DNA of 64,000 nt from Torreya grandis (Eukaryota > Streptophyta > Pinopsida > Cupressales > Taxaceae), in the NCBI GenBank assembly GCA_037957365.1, contig JARHVA010000081.1, forward strand, positions 8,057,001 through 8,121,000, read 5' to 3'. Below the pieces are notes generated by a model. The model was given only the letters and a program-made list of their open reading frames with translations, was not told the origin of the DNA and did no database searches. The position numbers and the translations under genes are program-made. This document shows, one piece after another, positions 1 through 13,215 of the stretch (positions are counted from its first letter, which is position 1; the number at the start of each line of letters is the position of its first letter).

Positions 1-899
1 AACATTATTCTTTTACAAAATCTTGAAAGGCAACTTTACAGTCAAAATAGATCATTGAAGTGTCACAAAATAGAAAAATATTCATCATTATTTAGGTTGA
101 ATACTTGGAATCTACACATACGACTACAAAGAGAAATCATCAAAAGATGTTAAGCTTAACAATCATTAGATAATCATTATTAAATAATAAATAAAGATAG
201 ATATACTTGTGTTGCATAAGAAATTACTCAACTATTAGATAAAGTACCATTAGGTCTATTTTTAAAATTTATACTATCTCAAAGAAGTTGCATAGAAAGA
301 ATAAATATGAATGATTGCTTTAGAAAATGTCTAAGTCCTCAATACATGTTCTTTTATCTTCAAATCATTCCTTGATCTCTTCTTATACCTTCAAACTTAG
401 TTGTAAATAAGTTATAACTAACTTTATTTAGTTATTAGTTTATATTAACTAATTGACTTTAAAAAGTCAATTAATTATAACAACTATTAATTAAGGACAT
501 GTTTAGTTAAGACTAAAAGTCCTAATTGATAAAGTTTATTTTAATATAGATCATGGGTACTAGTCTTAATGGGTGGGGACCCATATTAATTAATAATATA
601 ATATAATACACATTTAACCATAAAATAAATAACTCAAAGTTTAATAAATTCCATTTATGTTAATCCATAATGCATATTTAAAAAACTTAAGCATATATAT
701 TATGTCAAATCTCAAAATTATTGTATTTTCCAAAATTTATCAAAATATATCAAAGTTTGAAACCAAAGTATCAAACTAAAATATCAAGTTTTATCATGAA
801 AATTTTAGCATAAACAAAAGTCTATACCCTAGATAACCAATAATCATTTGAATCTGTCAACACCTCAATTACATGTTTATCATGTTCATGAAGATCAAC

Positions 900-1680
900 A
901 TTATATTCCATCTCTATAGCAAGGAATTGACACCAATCTAGTTCCTAAATCAGTTATAATATCATCAATCTCCAATTTGATTTTCTTCAACATCTTGACT
1001 TCCCTTGGTGTATCTAGCTCAAATTGAATTTCAATAGTCCTCTTTTTTATAGTGGAAGGTGGATTATCAATTGTCTTTCTTCTACCATCATACCCTTGGA
1101 CTCCCAAATTCAATCTTTAAGACCTCAGAATAGGCTCACTATGGACAATATCTAGATTTGCCTTCGTACACTTCATGATAGGTTCTCTATGAGAAGGGGA
1201 AGGTACATCATAATAAATGACCATATTCCTAAGATATTTAGCATGGTTAGTATTAACTTCAAAATGTGTAGTTTGATTTGTAGGCAAAGATTCAACAACA
1301 TGTTTAACTCTATCAACATTAAGAAGCTAGAGTGGCAAATGTTTTAGATTATTATCCAAATGATGGGATGAGCTACTTTGAGAAGGGGTTCGAGATCCAA
1401 ACTTATATACAAATAAACCCTTGTTACCTCTATAACCCCTGTTAACTAGATTAGTATAAAAATTACTTAGAGTGTCCCAAAATTCAAGATCATAAGCATC
1501 AACATGTATGGACATTTTGGTTTTCCTATGTAATATAGGACCAAAATTCCTTTCATGAAAACCACATCTTGAATGCTTCTATTAGGATTAAGCTAGTTAA
1601 CACTATTATTAGAATTTTTTCCCCATCCCCTATTATCATTACTCCTTGTTGAACCTGATTGGTCCCACTTGGACATCATG
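900..1680 (-). pseudogene. Decayed reading frame inside the LTR of element A, unknown function
   Basis: Read on the minus strand from an ATG near 1680, this stretch gives protein-like sequence with a few stops and frame changes. It opens with a Trp/Gly/Asn-rich stretch (KWDQSGSTRSNDNRGWG). A middle block around 1327-1515 contains FWDTLSNF and NRGYRGNKG, and a charged C-terminal block at 901-1113 contains KMLKKIKLEIDD. The other LTR has the matching frame at 24620-25139. I do not recognise the family. It lies about 3.3 kb into the LTR, in the sense direction of the element, so it is not the usual env position. It could also be a captured gene fragment or the remnant of another element. The two copies differ more here than in flanking LTR sequence. 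Confidence 0.45.
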
Positions 1681-2117
1681 AATAAATCAAAATTAAATTA
1701 AACTTAAAATGAGAATCATCAAACCAATCAAAGAATAAATACTAAATACATATCCCAACAAACTAAAATTGAACCATACTATAAACTAAAAATCATTTAT
1801 CTGTATCAAAAATTGCATTGAATCCTCATCTATTATCATAATTTCACAATTTTGTTTATGAAAATTTCAATGAAATCCCAAATGCAAACCAAGTATACAT
1901 AAAAAGTATCTTACTATTCCATCAACAAATGACTGAGATCTAAAACCAAAATGGTCTAATTATTTTCTAAATCTTCTAAAATTGATCCATTCCAAATGAT
2001 AAGTATTAAATAATTCTAACTTCTATGTCCATTTTTCAAATTAAAACCTAAGACTTCAATATTGAGATCAAATTTCAAATAAAATATCATATTTAAAATC
2101 ACCTATGTATCTGTTCA

Positions 2118-2218
<101 letters not shown>

Positions 2219-4988
2219 TTAAAACATGTCCGATTGATTCCATTCAAGTTCCCACATAATGGTTCCAAGTCCCAATATTTTTAACCCAAAAATCATTTTT
2301 TCTGAAATTACATACTTATATTTGTTGAGATGATCCCCATATTCTAATTCTTCCATAATAACTATACTAAAATCAACTCTTAAAATTCAAAAATTTTGAT
2401 ACTTATAAAATAAGCATCATACATTTTCAATGTACAAGTACCACTATCATACAAATTTATGTCCAAAAGGTTAATACAATTAATTTTATGCATACAAATA
2501 TTCTTCTAGGATTTCAACCATTATAAATATAGATTATATGTAAAAATATATTTATAAATACTTTTATATACTTCATAAAATAGCCAACTAAGTTTATTTT
2601 GAACTTTTCCTATAAATCAACATATGAAAATTTTCAAATGAACAAAACTTCTTTGATAGAAACCCAAACATGCATCATTAATTTTTGAAAATTTCAAAAT
2701 TATCTAATATGCAGGATTTATTAATGAATTTTCAAGGTTTAGCTACTTCTTGATACAAATGTTTTAAATATATCATTCTAATTGTCTCGAGTGAGTCCCT
2801 TGAATATATATTCAAACAACATAGCCTTAAAAAATGATATGAAACCATTAAAAATGAATATATATATTGTATTTTTCAAATTATAGTTTTAAAATAAAGT
2901 TTAAATATTTGAATTATGCAAAAGCCCTAACTAATCAATAACAACAATTCATGTTGAAGAATATTATCAACCCATAAAATCATAAATCCCAAAAGAATAA
3001 CAACTAAACCAACTCCAAAGATTGAAAGAATCATCAAATCAACAAATTCATAGAGACTAAGAGAACCCATTAACTTATTTGCAAATTCTTTTTGACTTAT
3101 TTTGAAAAGATGGAAAGATATGTGTGCATGACTACCATATTATCCAATAGTTTGAAAAACAATCTGAAATTCATGCATATTTTTAAAAAAATAACCATAT
3201 ATTATACAAAACCCAAAACAATGCTAGACATAAGTTCATAAAGGTTTCCAAGACTAAAAATCATCCATTTATTTGAAATATGAACACTCAAAAAAGGTTT
3301 GAAACTATATCACAAAAATAACTTAGCCATAGTGTTACTCTTACTGAATAGATAAAAACTATGTTGCATGCATATAAACCATCAACTAAATCCATGTATC
3401 CTTATATTCATGCATATCCCATCAATATATTTTCAAAAAAAATTCAAAATGACTACCATATTTCCTTAAATAGTTTGCATGCAGTCAAACTCACATACTT
3501 CAAATCATAGTTCATATACTAACATAAAAAAATCATTTCAAAAATAATGAGAAATTATAATCACACTCATGCAAATTTGAATAGGATTATCTCTTCACTA
3601 AAATTTTTAAATTTTCACATAAATTGCCAAAGAAAAAAATGATGAATCGTTGTAGAACATATTGGTGGTGTACCCAAAAATTTCCTGACTGCCAACCTCC
3701 AAAACTATCTAGATGTCAAGGCACTAGAGCTCCACTTCTGTAAATGAGCTTGTGAAAATGAACCAAAAACCAAGAATTTTAAAATTTATATCCACCAACA
3801 TGATTTTGTAGCTAACTGAGTGATTTGTTCACTTTATTTTGGCCTGTATTTACTCAACATGTTCTTAGTGACCCCACCAAACATTTATCGATAGGATGAA
3901 ACTTAGTAATAATTATCCCTTCATATAAAATTATTCGCTAACTTCCACCATTCAAGGTATGGTCATTTCACATTAATTACTCATACCATCAAATCTCTAG
4001 ATGATCTCAAAGCATTAAAACCATACCTTTGGACTTTAATGCATCATGTCAACTCATCATGTCATGGTGTTCATTTTAGCCAAATCAACATGATAGATTT
4101 TTCCAATTCATATATTGTCATGATCCATTATAATAAGCCTCTTTTAAATCATTTAAAATGTCTTAAAGCAAGTAGACATGAGTCTAGATTACCTTAATTG
4201 TAAACAAACCTTATGCCATTAATATTTTGATCCAAACCTTAGTCTAAGGTTAATAACCAACCTTTGTATAAGTCTATGCCCAATGAGATATAAAGAATGG
4301 TATACATGCCTTGATTATTCTTCTCATTGAATTTGAATATTCATTCAAACTTTAAAATTACTAAGACTTAGGATGTCAGCTAAGTAACCATAATCTTAAA
4401 CCATGTATTGGGAATCAAGTTGTAGAATTATGGAATGAGACTACAAGTTATATAAAAATAGAATGACAATATTAATGAATTTTTAAGCATATTAATACTT
4501 CAGATATCCATCATAAATAGGATGAATTATGAACCTTCTAGATCCTGAAAATAGTTTTCAAAACAAATGCGATGATATTTGAAATGCTTCTAAAATAGAA
4601 TAATCATCTATATCACCATAATATGTTTTGATTCATTAATAAAATCATATCATTTATGAAATCCAAAATCAATAGAAAAACCATCTATAATGAAAGTGTA
4701 TTTTCTACTGATACTACCTGAAATTGAACTGAAGATCACAATAACCAATCATACACAACTATATATGCATATTTTATTCATTAATCCACCATGGTTTTTA
4801 AAACCACTTAGAAACATAAATATAAATTCATAAACCAATCATTATCCAAACATAATAAAAAATACATCTAAAATACTATCAATTAATAGGGTCCCTGACA
4901 CAGTTTTAGGTTTTATGACAAGATCATCTCTATGATATTAAATATTCAATTTTGAAAAATTTAAGGGGTGTAGAAAATAGGCATAACA

Positions 4989-5532
4989 CTATCAACCTTG
5001 ATAGTTAATTTTGTGTAATAAATTTAAGTAGAAATAAATGGCCTATTATATAGAACAAATTTTTCTTGAGAGTGTGATTTAGGAAAACCATTTGTCAATT
5101 AGCTAAATACAAACCCCTTAAATAATGAACTTCAACAAGGGATGCATTGTTCAGCTAGCGTAGCACAAAGAAAGGAAAATGAATAATAAAGATGTTTAAG
5201 ATGGATGCATATATAATTATAGATACCCCAAGTATGAAATTTAAAAATGAAGTAATACTTTATCAACCAAATATAACTTAGCCATATTAATCATTTATCA
5301 CTAAAAATTGAATCAGTAAGAATAACTTCTAAAAATGAATGATACTTATAGCAATTTACATTTTCCTTGTATTTTTTCTTCATAATCTAACATTTCTCCA
5401 TTTTTAACCTTTCATTGAGCATTTCAAAAGCAAAGCGGGAAAAAAAAAGCAACAAACAACAAAACAAAGAAAAGGAAAAACAAACTAAAAAGAAAGAAAA
5501 CAACAAAGCAAAAAGAACTAACAGAAAGATAA
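4989..5532 (-). other. Element A region between integrase and 3' LTR
   Basis: About 540 bp without a gene. A plus-strand A-rich run at 5434-5530 (pyrimidine-rich on the coding strand) lies just past the integrase stop. No clean polypurine tract is visible next to the LTR border at 4988, which weakens the exact border call. Confidence 0.5.
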
Positions 5533-6681
5533 CTAATCATGGAATAATTTCAAATGATGGTCATTAACTAAATAATGCAGCAAATTTCCTTTAAGATCTT
5601 TAAGATGAAATGTATTGTTTCCAAGAAATTCGGTAGTTCTATACGGTTCAAGACATAATATATCAAACTTATGATGTTTTCCAGGGTCCTCATGAGCTTT
5701 ATCCGAATATAAGACCAAATCACTAACATTAAATTTTTTGTTAAATTTTTTTTTATCAAAAAATATTTTTAATTTTTTCTTAGATTTTTCTAATTTTTGT
5801 AATTTTTTTTCTTTGGATTCATCAAGAGCTACTAAATCATGTAATCTTTATTCAATTGAATTTTTATCTTTAGCTACATATTGTAAAATAGTCTTAGCTG
5901 AAGAAATCTAAAGTTCTATTGGTAAAGTAGCTTCAAACTCATATGCTAACGTAAAAGGTGAATAACCAGTTACTAATTTAACAATAGTCCTATCAACCCA
6001 TAAAGCTTAAAAAATTTAAGATGCTAATTCATTTTGTTATCATAAACTAATTTTTTTTATAATAGAAATTAGATTTTTATTTGTGGACTTAGCTTGTCCG
6101 TTTCCTCATGGATAATACTTAAATGAATGATTAGAGATAATAGAGTTTTTTTTTTTTAAATTATAATAATTCATTTGAAATTAATTAAAGTCCATTATCT
6201 GATATAATTTTATATGTAATTTCATATCTAAAGAAAAAAATTCTAGAAAATAAATTACTTCACCTATTATTGAACTTTTAAGTGATTTGGCCTCAGGCCA
6301 TTTCATGAAATAATATGCAGTTGTCAAAATATATCTATGACCTATAGATGAAGGTCGATGAATATATGAAATAAATTCAATGCCCCATTTTGTAAAATGT
6401 TTTTTAGGAATAATCGGACTCAAAGGCATTGTAGGTAATTTATCTCTTCCAATAAATAGTTGACAAGACATGCAAGAATGGACTAACTTATTAGCATCTT
6501 GAAACAAGGTAGGCCAATAATAACATGCCCTTAAAATTTTATAAGTAATTGTTTTCAAAACATAATTTCCATCATAATTTCCTTCTTGATAACTCCTAAG
6601 AACCTTCTGAATTTGATTATGTGTAAGACATCTTAACAAAACTCTATCTCGATTATGATAAAACATAAAATTTTCCAACAA
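5533..6681 (-). pseudogene. Element A integrase remnant
   Basis: Minus-strand integrase that would insert the element cDNA. From N to C: a zinc-binding region with ACYYWPTLFQDANKLVHSC followed by MSCQLF (the C-x2-C part), near 6480-6540; the start of the catalytic core with FTKWGIEFI near 6370-6400 and TTAYYFMKWPEA near 6300; a Gln-Gly-Asn-type segment near 6130-6180; and a C-terminal domain at 5533-5760 with KFDILCLEPYRTTEFLGNN, where the usual GPY motif reads EPY. It ends VNDHHLKLFHD, like the tails of B and D. There is no chromodomain. Stops and frame changes break it between 5760 and 6180, so it is inactive. Family assignment is secure. Confidence 0.85.
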
Positions 6682-7500
6682 AAAAAAATTAATGCTTTTA
6701 ATCGTAAATAATGTCTTTGTTTCTTACCTAGTTTATTAAGAAAATATTGATTTTTAAAATAATAAACTAAATCATGGTACCAATCTTCTTTAGCTAATAA
6801 ACATTTCCATTCATTCATCTCAAGACCAAACTTAAATTTTTTAGAAAATTCAACAACTTTCATGGTCTTTAAATGTGGTTTAGTATTTAGATTTTCATCA
6901 ACTAATAAAACTAAAATATTTATATCTAAGGCAACATTCTCAACCAAGTGTTTTAATAATTCATTACCTTTAATAGTTTTAGAGGTTTCAAATTCAAGAT
7001 CAAATTTTTGAATATGTAAAATCCACTTCGCAAGCATTCCTTGAATGGTTGGTTATTTTAAAAGATAATATAAAAATAGGTACATTAGATTGCATAAATT
7101 TTTTGTTTCCCATTAATAACTAATGAAACTTAATCAAAGAGGAGATTAATGAGAAAATAAATCTCTCAATAACGGGGTGCCTAGTTTTTGCATTTTTTAG
7201 AACTTGGCTCATATAACCCATTGGTTTTTCTTAATTATTTCTAAACTCTTGATTTATTATAGCTCCTATATCCTTTTCAATATCATTAACATAGAGAATA
7301 AATAGTTTATTCAAATCAATTTTAGCAAGAATAATAGCACTTGTAATAGCATTTTAAATAGAATTAAAAACTAATTCAGCACCTTCATCTCAAATATATG
7401 TCTTAGATTTCTTAAGTAGTAATTGTAATAGATTAGATTTATTATCAAAATTAGAAATAAATTTTATAATTAAATTTATCTTACCAAAAAAATATATTAA
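6633..7500 (-). pseudogene. Element A second (gypsy-type) RNase H and connection, decayed
   Basis: Lies between RT and integrase, the usual place of the gypsy RNase H. The best-preserved part (6633-7037) contains LAKWILHIQKFDLEFE followed by KGNELLKHLVE, which matches the end of the gypsy RNase H and the following connection. The catalytic N-terminal part toward 7400 is frame-broken and I could not place its acidic residues. It would degrade the RNA strand during reverse transcription. Inactive. Confidence 0.65.
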
Positions 7501-7559
7501 ATGTGATTGATCTTTGGGAGGAGGAAGTTATTTAATTTGTTCAACATGTTCAGGGTCAA

Positions 7560-8460
7560 TAGAAAACTCATCTTTTGAAATTATGTGTCCTAATAACTTA
7601 CCCTCAATCACACCAAAAATATACTTCTTTAGATTCAAAGAAATTTTAAAGTTTATACATCTTGTGAATACTTTACGAAGATGGTCTAACTATTTTTTTT
7701 TCTTTTTAGAATGAACAGTGAGATCATCTAAATAAATTTGAATAACTATGCCTATTAAATCATCAAAAGTAACATGCATGGCTCTTTGAAAAGTAGCCCT
7801 TACATTCATCAAACCAAAAGGTATTTTATTATAAGCAAATATATCTCTATGTGTGGTGAAATTAGTTTTATGTCTATCATTAAGATTCACAAAAATATGA
7901 TTATAATATAAAAATTTATCTAATAAAGACATCATTTCAGATCTTGCAACCTGCTACAAAATTTGATCTATACTTGGTAGAAGAAAATTATCTTTTACAC
8001 TAGCTTTATTTAGTTCTCTAAAATCAACACATAATCTAATGTCACCATTTTTATTTCTAACTAAAACTAGATTAGCTACCCATTATGAATATGCTACAGA
8101 AACAATGACACCAATATCAATCATTTTATCTAGCTCTTTATTAATGGTGTTCTCTAAAAAAGTTCTAATTCTTCATATTTTTTGCCTAACAAGTTTGATA
8201 CTAGGATTAATAGGAATTCCATGTTTAATAATATTGATATTATAACCTTTAAGGTCCTTTTATGATCATTTAAAAACATCAATAAACTCTTTAAACAATT
8301 TAACGAACTTATCCTTTTCATTTTTAGTCAACTGAATTCCCAAATAAACATACTTAGGATTTTCTTCAATGCTTAAATTTATAGAAGTGGTCTCACCTAT
8401 GATTCTCCTTGATGGTTCTTCTATTCTAAAGATTTTAGGTTGATCATTGAGTGAAAACAT
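7560..8460 (-). pseudogene. Element A reverse transcriptase remnant
   Basis: Reverse transcriptase on the minus strand. A pre-RT segment at 8266-8460 (SIEENPKYVYLGIQL, then FKEFIDVFK) is followed by the fingers and palm, with VRNKNGDIRLCVDFRELNKA near 8030-8080, then KTNFTTHRDIFAYNKIPFGL near 7800-7870 and the catalytic IYLDDLTVHS with YLDD at 7723-7734. From about 8130 to 7690 a single frame runs through with only TAG-type stops, at positions where related elements have Trp or Gln. Downstream thumb sequence decays toward 7560. The matching proteins in B and D share the pre-RT and palm motifs. Confidence 0.88.
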
Positions 8461-8739
8461 AGATTCAGGCTTACTAAACTAATAAGCAATATGTTAGTAC
8501 TTAATTATAAATAATCATCACAATTTAGTGCATAGTCATCATGATTAAAGTAATTGCCTTTAAGGAATGAATCTATGTGATGATTATATGCTCATCACAA
8601 CTAAACACAGACCACTATCATTAAAATCAAGAACCTTAAAATGAAAAAAATTAATAAAAGGAAAGTCTAAAGTAGGTTCAAACTCACTTAGAATTGGGTT
8701 AAAAGTATAAACAACAAACTTATATGCTCTTAGATTAAA

Positions 8740-9080
8740 TTATTTAAGTGTGATATTGAAAGCTTTGAAATGTTCAATTAATGACCAAAATTTTTGTATA
8801 TAATGGTGTAAATTAATTTGATTAGTCTTATAAATCTTGTTAACTTGTCTTATTACTAACTCTAAATCTCCAAAAACTTCTAAATGTTTAACATTTAGCT
8901 CTATGACCTTTTCAAATCCCAAACATAATGCTTCAAATTATACTATATTATTAGTGTTTTTAAAATATAATTTAAAAGCATAACAAAAGACTTTACCAAT
9001 AGAAATAATCAAATAAATTTCAACACCATTACCTTATTGAGAGAAAGATCCATCAAAGTAAAGAGACCATAAAAATATAT
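8740..9080 (-). pseudogene. Element A extra RNase H upstream of RT
   Basis: Minus-strand RNase H placed between protease and RT. LYFDGSFSQ (first Asp) lies near 9040-9065, IVxFEALCLGFEKV (Glu) near 8905-8950, and VFGDLELVIRQVN (Asp) near 8850-8880. The spacing matches the equivalent domains of B and D. It has stops (TAA or TAG) and no intact start. Tat-lineage elements are known to carry an additional RNase H; the position before RT is what stands out here. The identification rests on the motif series, not on alignment. Confidence 0.7.
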
Positions 9081-9152
9081 TTTTTGAATATTTATTCATG
9101 CTAGTTTTTTAGTTCATCTACATTCAACAATTCATAAGTTTCAATACCAGTT

Positions 9153-9570
9153 TCAATGTAAAAAAATATTAGATGAGGAAGGTGACTTAATTGGTGTACC
9201 ATAAAAAATTTCTCTTCTAATAAAAGCAATCTCATTATTAATAGGCACCCATGTTATATTTTTTCCAATGAAATCCTCAGTTGCCTTAGACCAATCCCTT
9301 CCTAACAACATTGCATAATTACTAAGAATATCTAAGAATTGAACATTAGCCATACATCTAATCTGTTCATTCTGCATAATTCTAATAACTATGTCATGAA
9401 AATTACCATAACTCTTAGTTTGTATAAATTCAAAACCAATAAGTATCTTACTATTTGCTTCATAAGATATACCCAATTGATCTGCAATGGACTTAGGCAT
9501 GATATTCTTTGAGACACCTATGTCTAAAATGTAATTATGAATTATTTTATTATAAATCTTGACTGTGAAA
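9153..9570 (-). pseudogene. Element A aspartic protease remnant
   Basis: Retropepsin-like protease that would cut the gag-pol polyprotein. The active-site region reads YILDIGVSKNIMPKSIADQL near 9470-9530, a D-x-G-x-S form of the usual DSGAS. The flap and C-terminal part at 9153-9460 contains YAMLLGRDW, matching the conserved LLGRxW/I segment near the end of plant gypsy proteases. An open frame of 115 codons (9153-9500) covers most of the domain. It is joined upstream to gag remnants and downstream to the extra RNase H. Confidence 0.8.
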
Positions 9571-9899
9571 TAGAAAGAAGGAATATGATCAATAGGAGGT
9601 CAAAATTTTGGGCATAAATGTGTTCAAAATTACCTTCCTCGTAAAACTTACATCAGCTCTAAGATTTTTCACTACTTCATTAATCTTATAAAGCTATCCC
9701 AGAAGACTAGTTGCTTGCAATAAAGAAAACCTAGCTTTAATTGTTGATAATTCATCAACTATATTTATAAGTCTTAGCATCATTTTATCTAAAAAATTAG
9801 ATTTATAATGTTGATATTGACTATTATTATATCCAGTTGTAAAAAGGATTATTTTGTGTAGCATTATCGTTAGAATTATTAGTATTATTTTGAGTTAAT

Positions 9900-11220
9900 T
9901 TACCTTTATCATCAGAAGAGGATTTATCATTTACTATTTATTTTATTTTAAGAATAATTATAATATTTATTCTTATTATTTATAACATAAACATTCTCAT
10001 TTTTTGAGGGATCATCGAGATGCATATATTATATGCTAGATCTTTAGTTATTTATCTTTCTTTTGAAGATATTTCTTGAATTTAATAATAGCTTGACATG
10101 TGTCTAGATTATGATCAAGTTCACAAACATTAAATTACTACATAATGTCTATCTTTTTATCTTCTTTATTGTTCCTATTTGAGAAAGAAGGTTTATCATT
10201 AAGCTATCTTTTAATAGTGACCAACTCATTTCTTAGACTTTGTATTGCTTTTAATATTTTTGTATTATCTGAATTTAAACATGTAGAAGACCTATCTCTA
10301 AAACCAATAAACTTAAATTTATTTTCATATTAAATATAAAACTTAATAGTTTCATCATTTTCTATAATATCTTTGTCTTCTAAATCTATTTTATATTTTA
10401 AAGAAAAAATATTGCAAAGATAAAGTCTAGACAAATTTTTTAAAGGTCTAAGATCACTTGAAATCTTTTGATGCAACTTATTGAATCTAAAAACAAAATA
10501 ATACATGGCTTATTCAAGATCCAAAGAAATGTTTGAAAGATCATTAACTAAATCAAAATATTATTTGGCCTTGCCAAAAGGACACTCTAACCAATCCTCT
10601 ACATCTCTCTAATTATCAATAACTTTAATAGACAGACTAATAAATGCCTGATAAGATTTTTCTTCTAATGTTTGGATAAATTTTTTTAAGTAAATATTTT
10701 CATTAATTATTCCAAGAGTAGCACAAACTAATCTAAAGGCTTATAAGTGATCTCCTCAAGATTCTCTAGCAGTACAAAAAAACTTTGGTATACTTAATCC
10801 CTTAAGAGAAGTTAACTTACTAAGATGATTTTTGACATTAATTAGATTAGAAAAAATCTATGGTGATATAGCTATTTGATGCTCTTCTTAAGATTTTGAT
10901 TCATCTTCACCTTCAATGAGATCAACCTATTCTCTATTATTTTGTATCCCATGAAGTAGATCCTCTAGTCTCTACTCTTACCAGTACTTCTCCCACTAGT
11001 TGCTCTCCCATTGGAAGTTTTAGCAGTTTCTACTTGAATAGAGTGATTATCTTGAACCTAATATTCTTGATTTGAATGTAGATTATAACAACAGTTTCAA
11101 TAGTCAAAACAAAATCATCAAATAGAAAAGAATCAGAAATAAAATGAGTTCCAAGCATAATATTAGCAACTAAAATTCTATCTCTATCTTCTTGAATTCT
11201 CCTATTTGAATTCAAAATAT
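9900..11220 (-). pseudogene. Element A gag remnant
   Basis: Structural gag (virus-like-particle capsid). The capsid-like stretch at about 10350-10720 contains FIQTLEEKSYQAFISL and DVEDWLECPFGKAK, then long charged helices. A degenerate zinc knuckle CELDHNLDTC followed by QAIIKFKKYLQ lies near 10075-10130, similar to the knuckles in F and E. Many TAG/TAA stops and at least one frame change break it. The stretch toward 11220 includes an uninterrupted 61-codon segment (11030-11215) that probably belongs to the N-terminal part. The region 9570-9900 between gag and protease is low-complexity Ser/Asn/Lys-rich linker. Confidence 0.7.
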
Positions 11221-11484
11221 CACATTGAGTCTCACGTTTAAGATTTGAATACCAATCAATCTCAAATTTTATAATCTCTTCTCCTTGACTTATGACTTCA
11301 ATAACTTGATGAATATTTTAAAGATGATTATATTATGTACAACATGTTAGATTGAAAGTAACATCAATTTTATCATCTTCTAAAGCTATTTAGGCTAAAT
11401 AATAGGAGGTTGTTGACCTTCAAAAATCATTAGCAAAAAGAAAACAAAACATAAAAATAAATCATATTTTTGAACAATTTCTTT

Positions 11485-11501
11485 AGTGGAGTCACCAAAT
11501 T
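11485..11501 (-). promoter_or_regulatory. Element A primer-binding site
   Basis: On the minus strand, directly inside the 5' LTR end (CATCAACA), the sequence reads AATTTGGTGACTCCACT. A TGGTGACTC start 4 nt from the LTR fits a tRNA-primed site, and B has the related TGGTGACTTAGCTGGGG. I did not assign the tRNA. Confidence 0.7.
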
Positions 11502-13215
11502 TGTTGATGATAGAAATTGTACCATCAATGAATCAACCCTTTCACCTATCATGAAGGTCAAGTTAGAATCATACTAGTCTAATCATGGGGTTATAAAGGT
11601 TTGTTTACAATCCTAAAGATATGAGGGTTTTTTTATATGTTCTAAGAAATAATCAATAATCTATCAAATGTAACTTATTCCATTATAACAATAAAAAATC
11701 CATTTATCAAATAATGAATCAGTCAAGATAAGAATTTATAATATATTCTATTTGATAAAGAAAACCTATGATTTAGATAGTATCTTGAAGAATAGAAATT
11801 TGATTCAATAAATATTCATATACTCAATAATATCTTGCTTCTTATTGTAATTCTCTCCAAGTTATTCCAAAGAAACCAAAAGTATAAAAAGATAGATTGA
11901 GAAAAAGATTCAATCAAGTAGACAAGAGAGTGAGACAACAAAAAAATCTAACACACTAGGAAAAATGAAACAACTAATCTATGAACTGATTAAGACATAA
12001 ACTCTAATCAAAGAAAACCAAAGAAGAAGTCAAGAGACTAAAAGATAAACAAACATAAGACTAAACCTAAACCAAACAAAGGCTATTAAACTAAAGAATT
12101 AAATAGATCTAAAACCTATTTAAACTAAGTTTAAAATAAAGTAATCCAAAAGGACCTAAGCTATAAAATAATTGTCAAGTAACTAACTTAAATAAAAGAG
12201 AAAAGAATATTAAATGGAAACATAAACTAATTGAAAACTAAGTAAGATTAAATCTAAATATATGAAAGAAATTAACTATAAATAGATATAAAGGAAATAT
12301 TGATATGGGGACTTACTATTATCTAAAGAAAAGAACAAATTTTGAACTAAGAAACTAATTAGAATCTAAAATAGAAATAAACTAAACAAAAGATAAGAGA
12401 AAAACTAAGAAAAGAGATAAAATCATATTTAAAAGACAAACTAAAAGGTTAAAATATATTAAAATTAGAGTAAAATAGATTACAAAGAAACATGTGAGTC
12501 TCAAAGGAGAGTCATCTTAACAGAAAAAGATAATTTTATTGAGAAAACTAACATTATTTTTTTACAAAATCTTGAAAGACAACTTTACAGTCAAAATAGA
12601 TCATTGAAGTGTCACAAAATAGCAAAATATTCATCATTATTTAGGTTGAATACTTGGAAACTACACATAGGACTACAAAGAGAAATCATCAAAAGATGTT
12701 AAGCTTAAAAATCATTAGATAATCATTATTAAATGATAAATAAAGATATATATACTTGTGTTGCATAAGAAATTACTCAACTATCAGATAAAGTACCATT
12801 GGGTATATTTTTAAAATTTGTACTATCTTAGAGAAGTTGTATAGAAAGAATAAATATGAATGATTACTTTAGGAAATGTCTAAGTCCTCAATACATGTTC
12901 TTTTATCTTCAAATGATTCCTTGATCTCTTCTTATACCTTCAAACTTAGTTGCAAATAAGTTATAACTAACTTTATTCAGTTATTAGTTTATATTAACTA
13001 GTTGACTTTAAAAAGTCAATTAATTGTAACAACTATTAATTAAGGACATATTTAGTTAAGACTAAAAGTCCTAATTGATAAAGTTTATTTTAATATAGAT
13101 CGTGGGTACTAGTCTTAATGGGTAGGGACCCATATTAATTAATAATATAATAGAATACATATTTAACCATAAAATAAATAACTCAAAGTTCAATAAATCC
13201 TATTTATGTTAATCC
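11502..13215 (-). repeat. Element A 5' LTR, first segment
   Basis: Begins TGTTGATGATAG next to the primer-binding site. Positions 12548-13215 are a direct copy of 1-667 (sampled differences about 3-10%). It is interrupted at 13215/13216 by the end of element B, and the remainder of the LTR resumes at 24553. No gene is seen in it. Confidence 0.8.

Noticed and set aside
900..1680. An env-like gene for element A, because a frame lies between integrase and the element's end
   Set aside because: The frame is inside the LTR, appears in both LTRs, and has no visible signal peptide or membrane segment.
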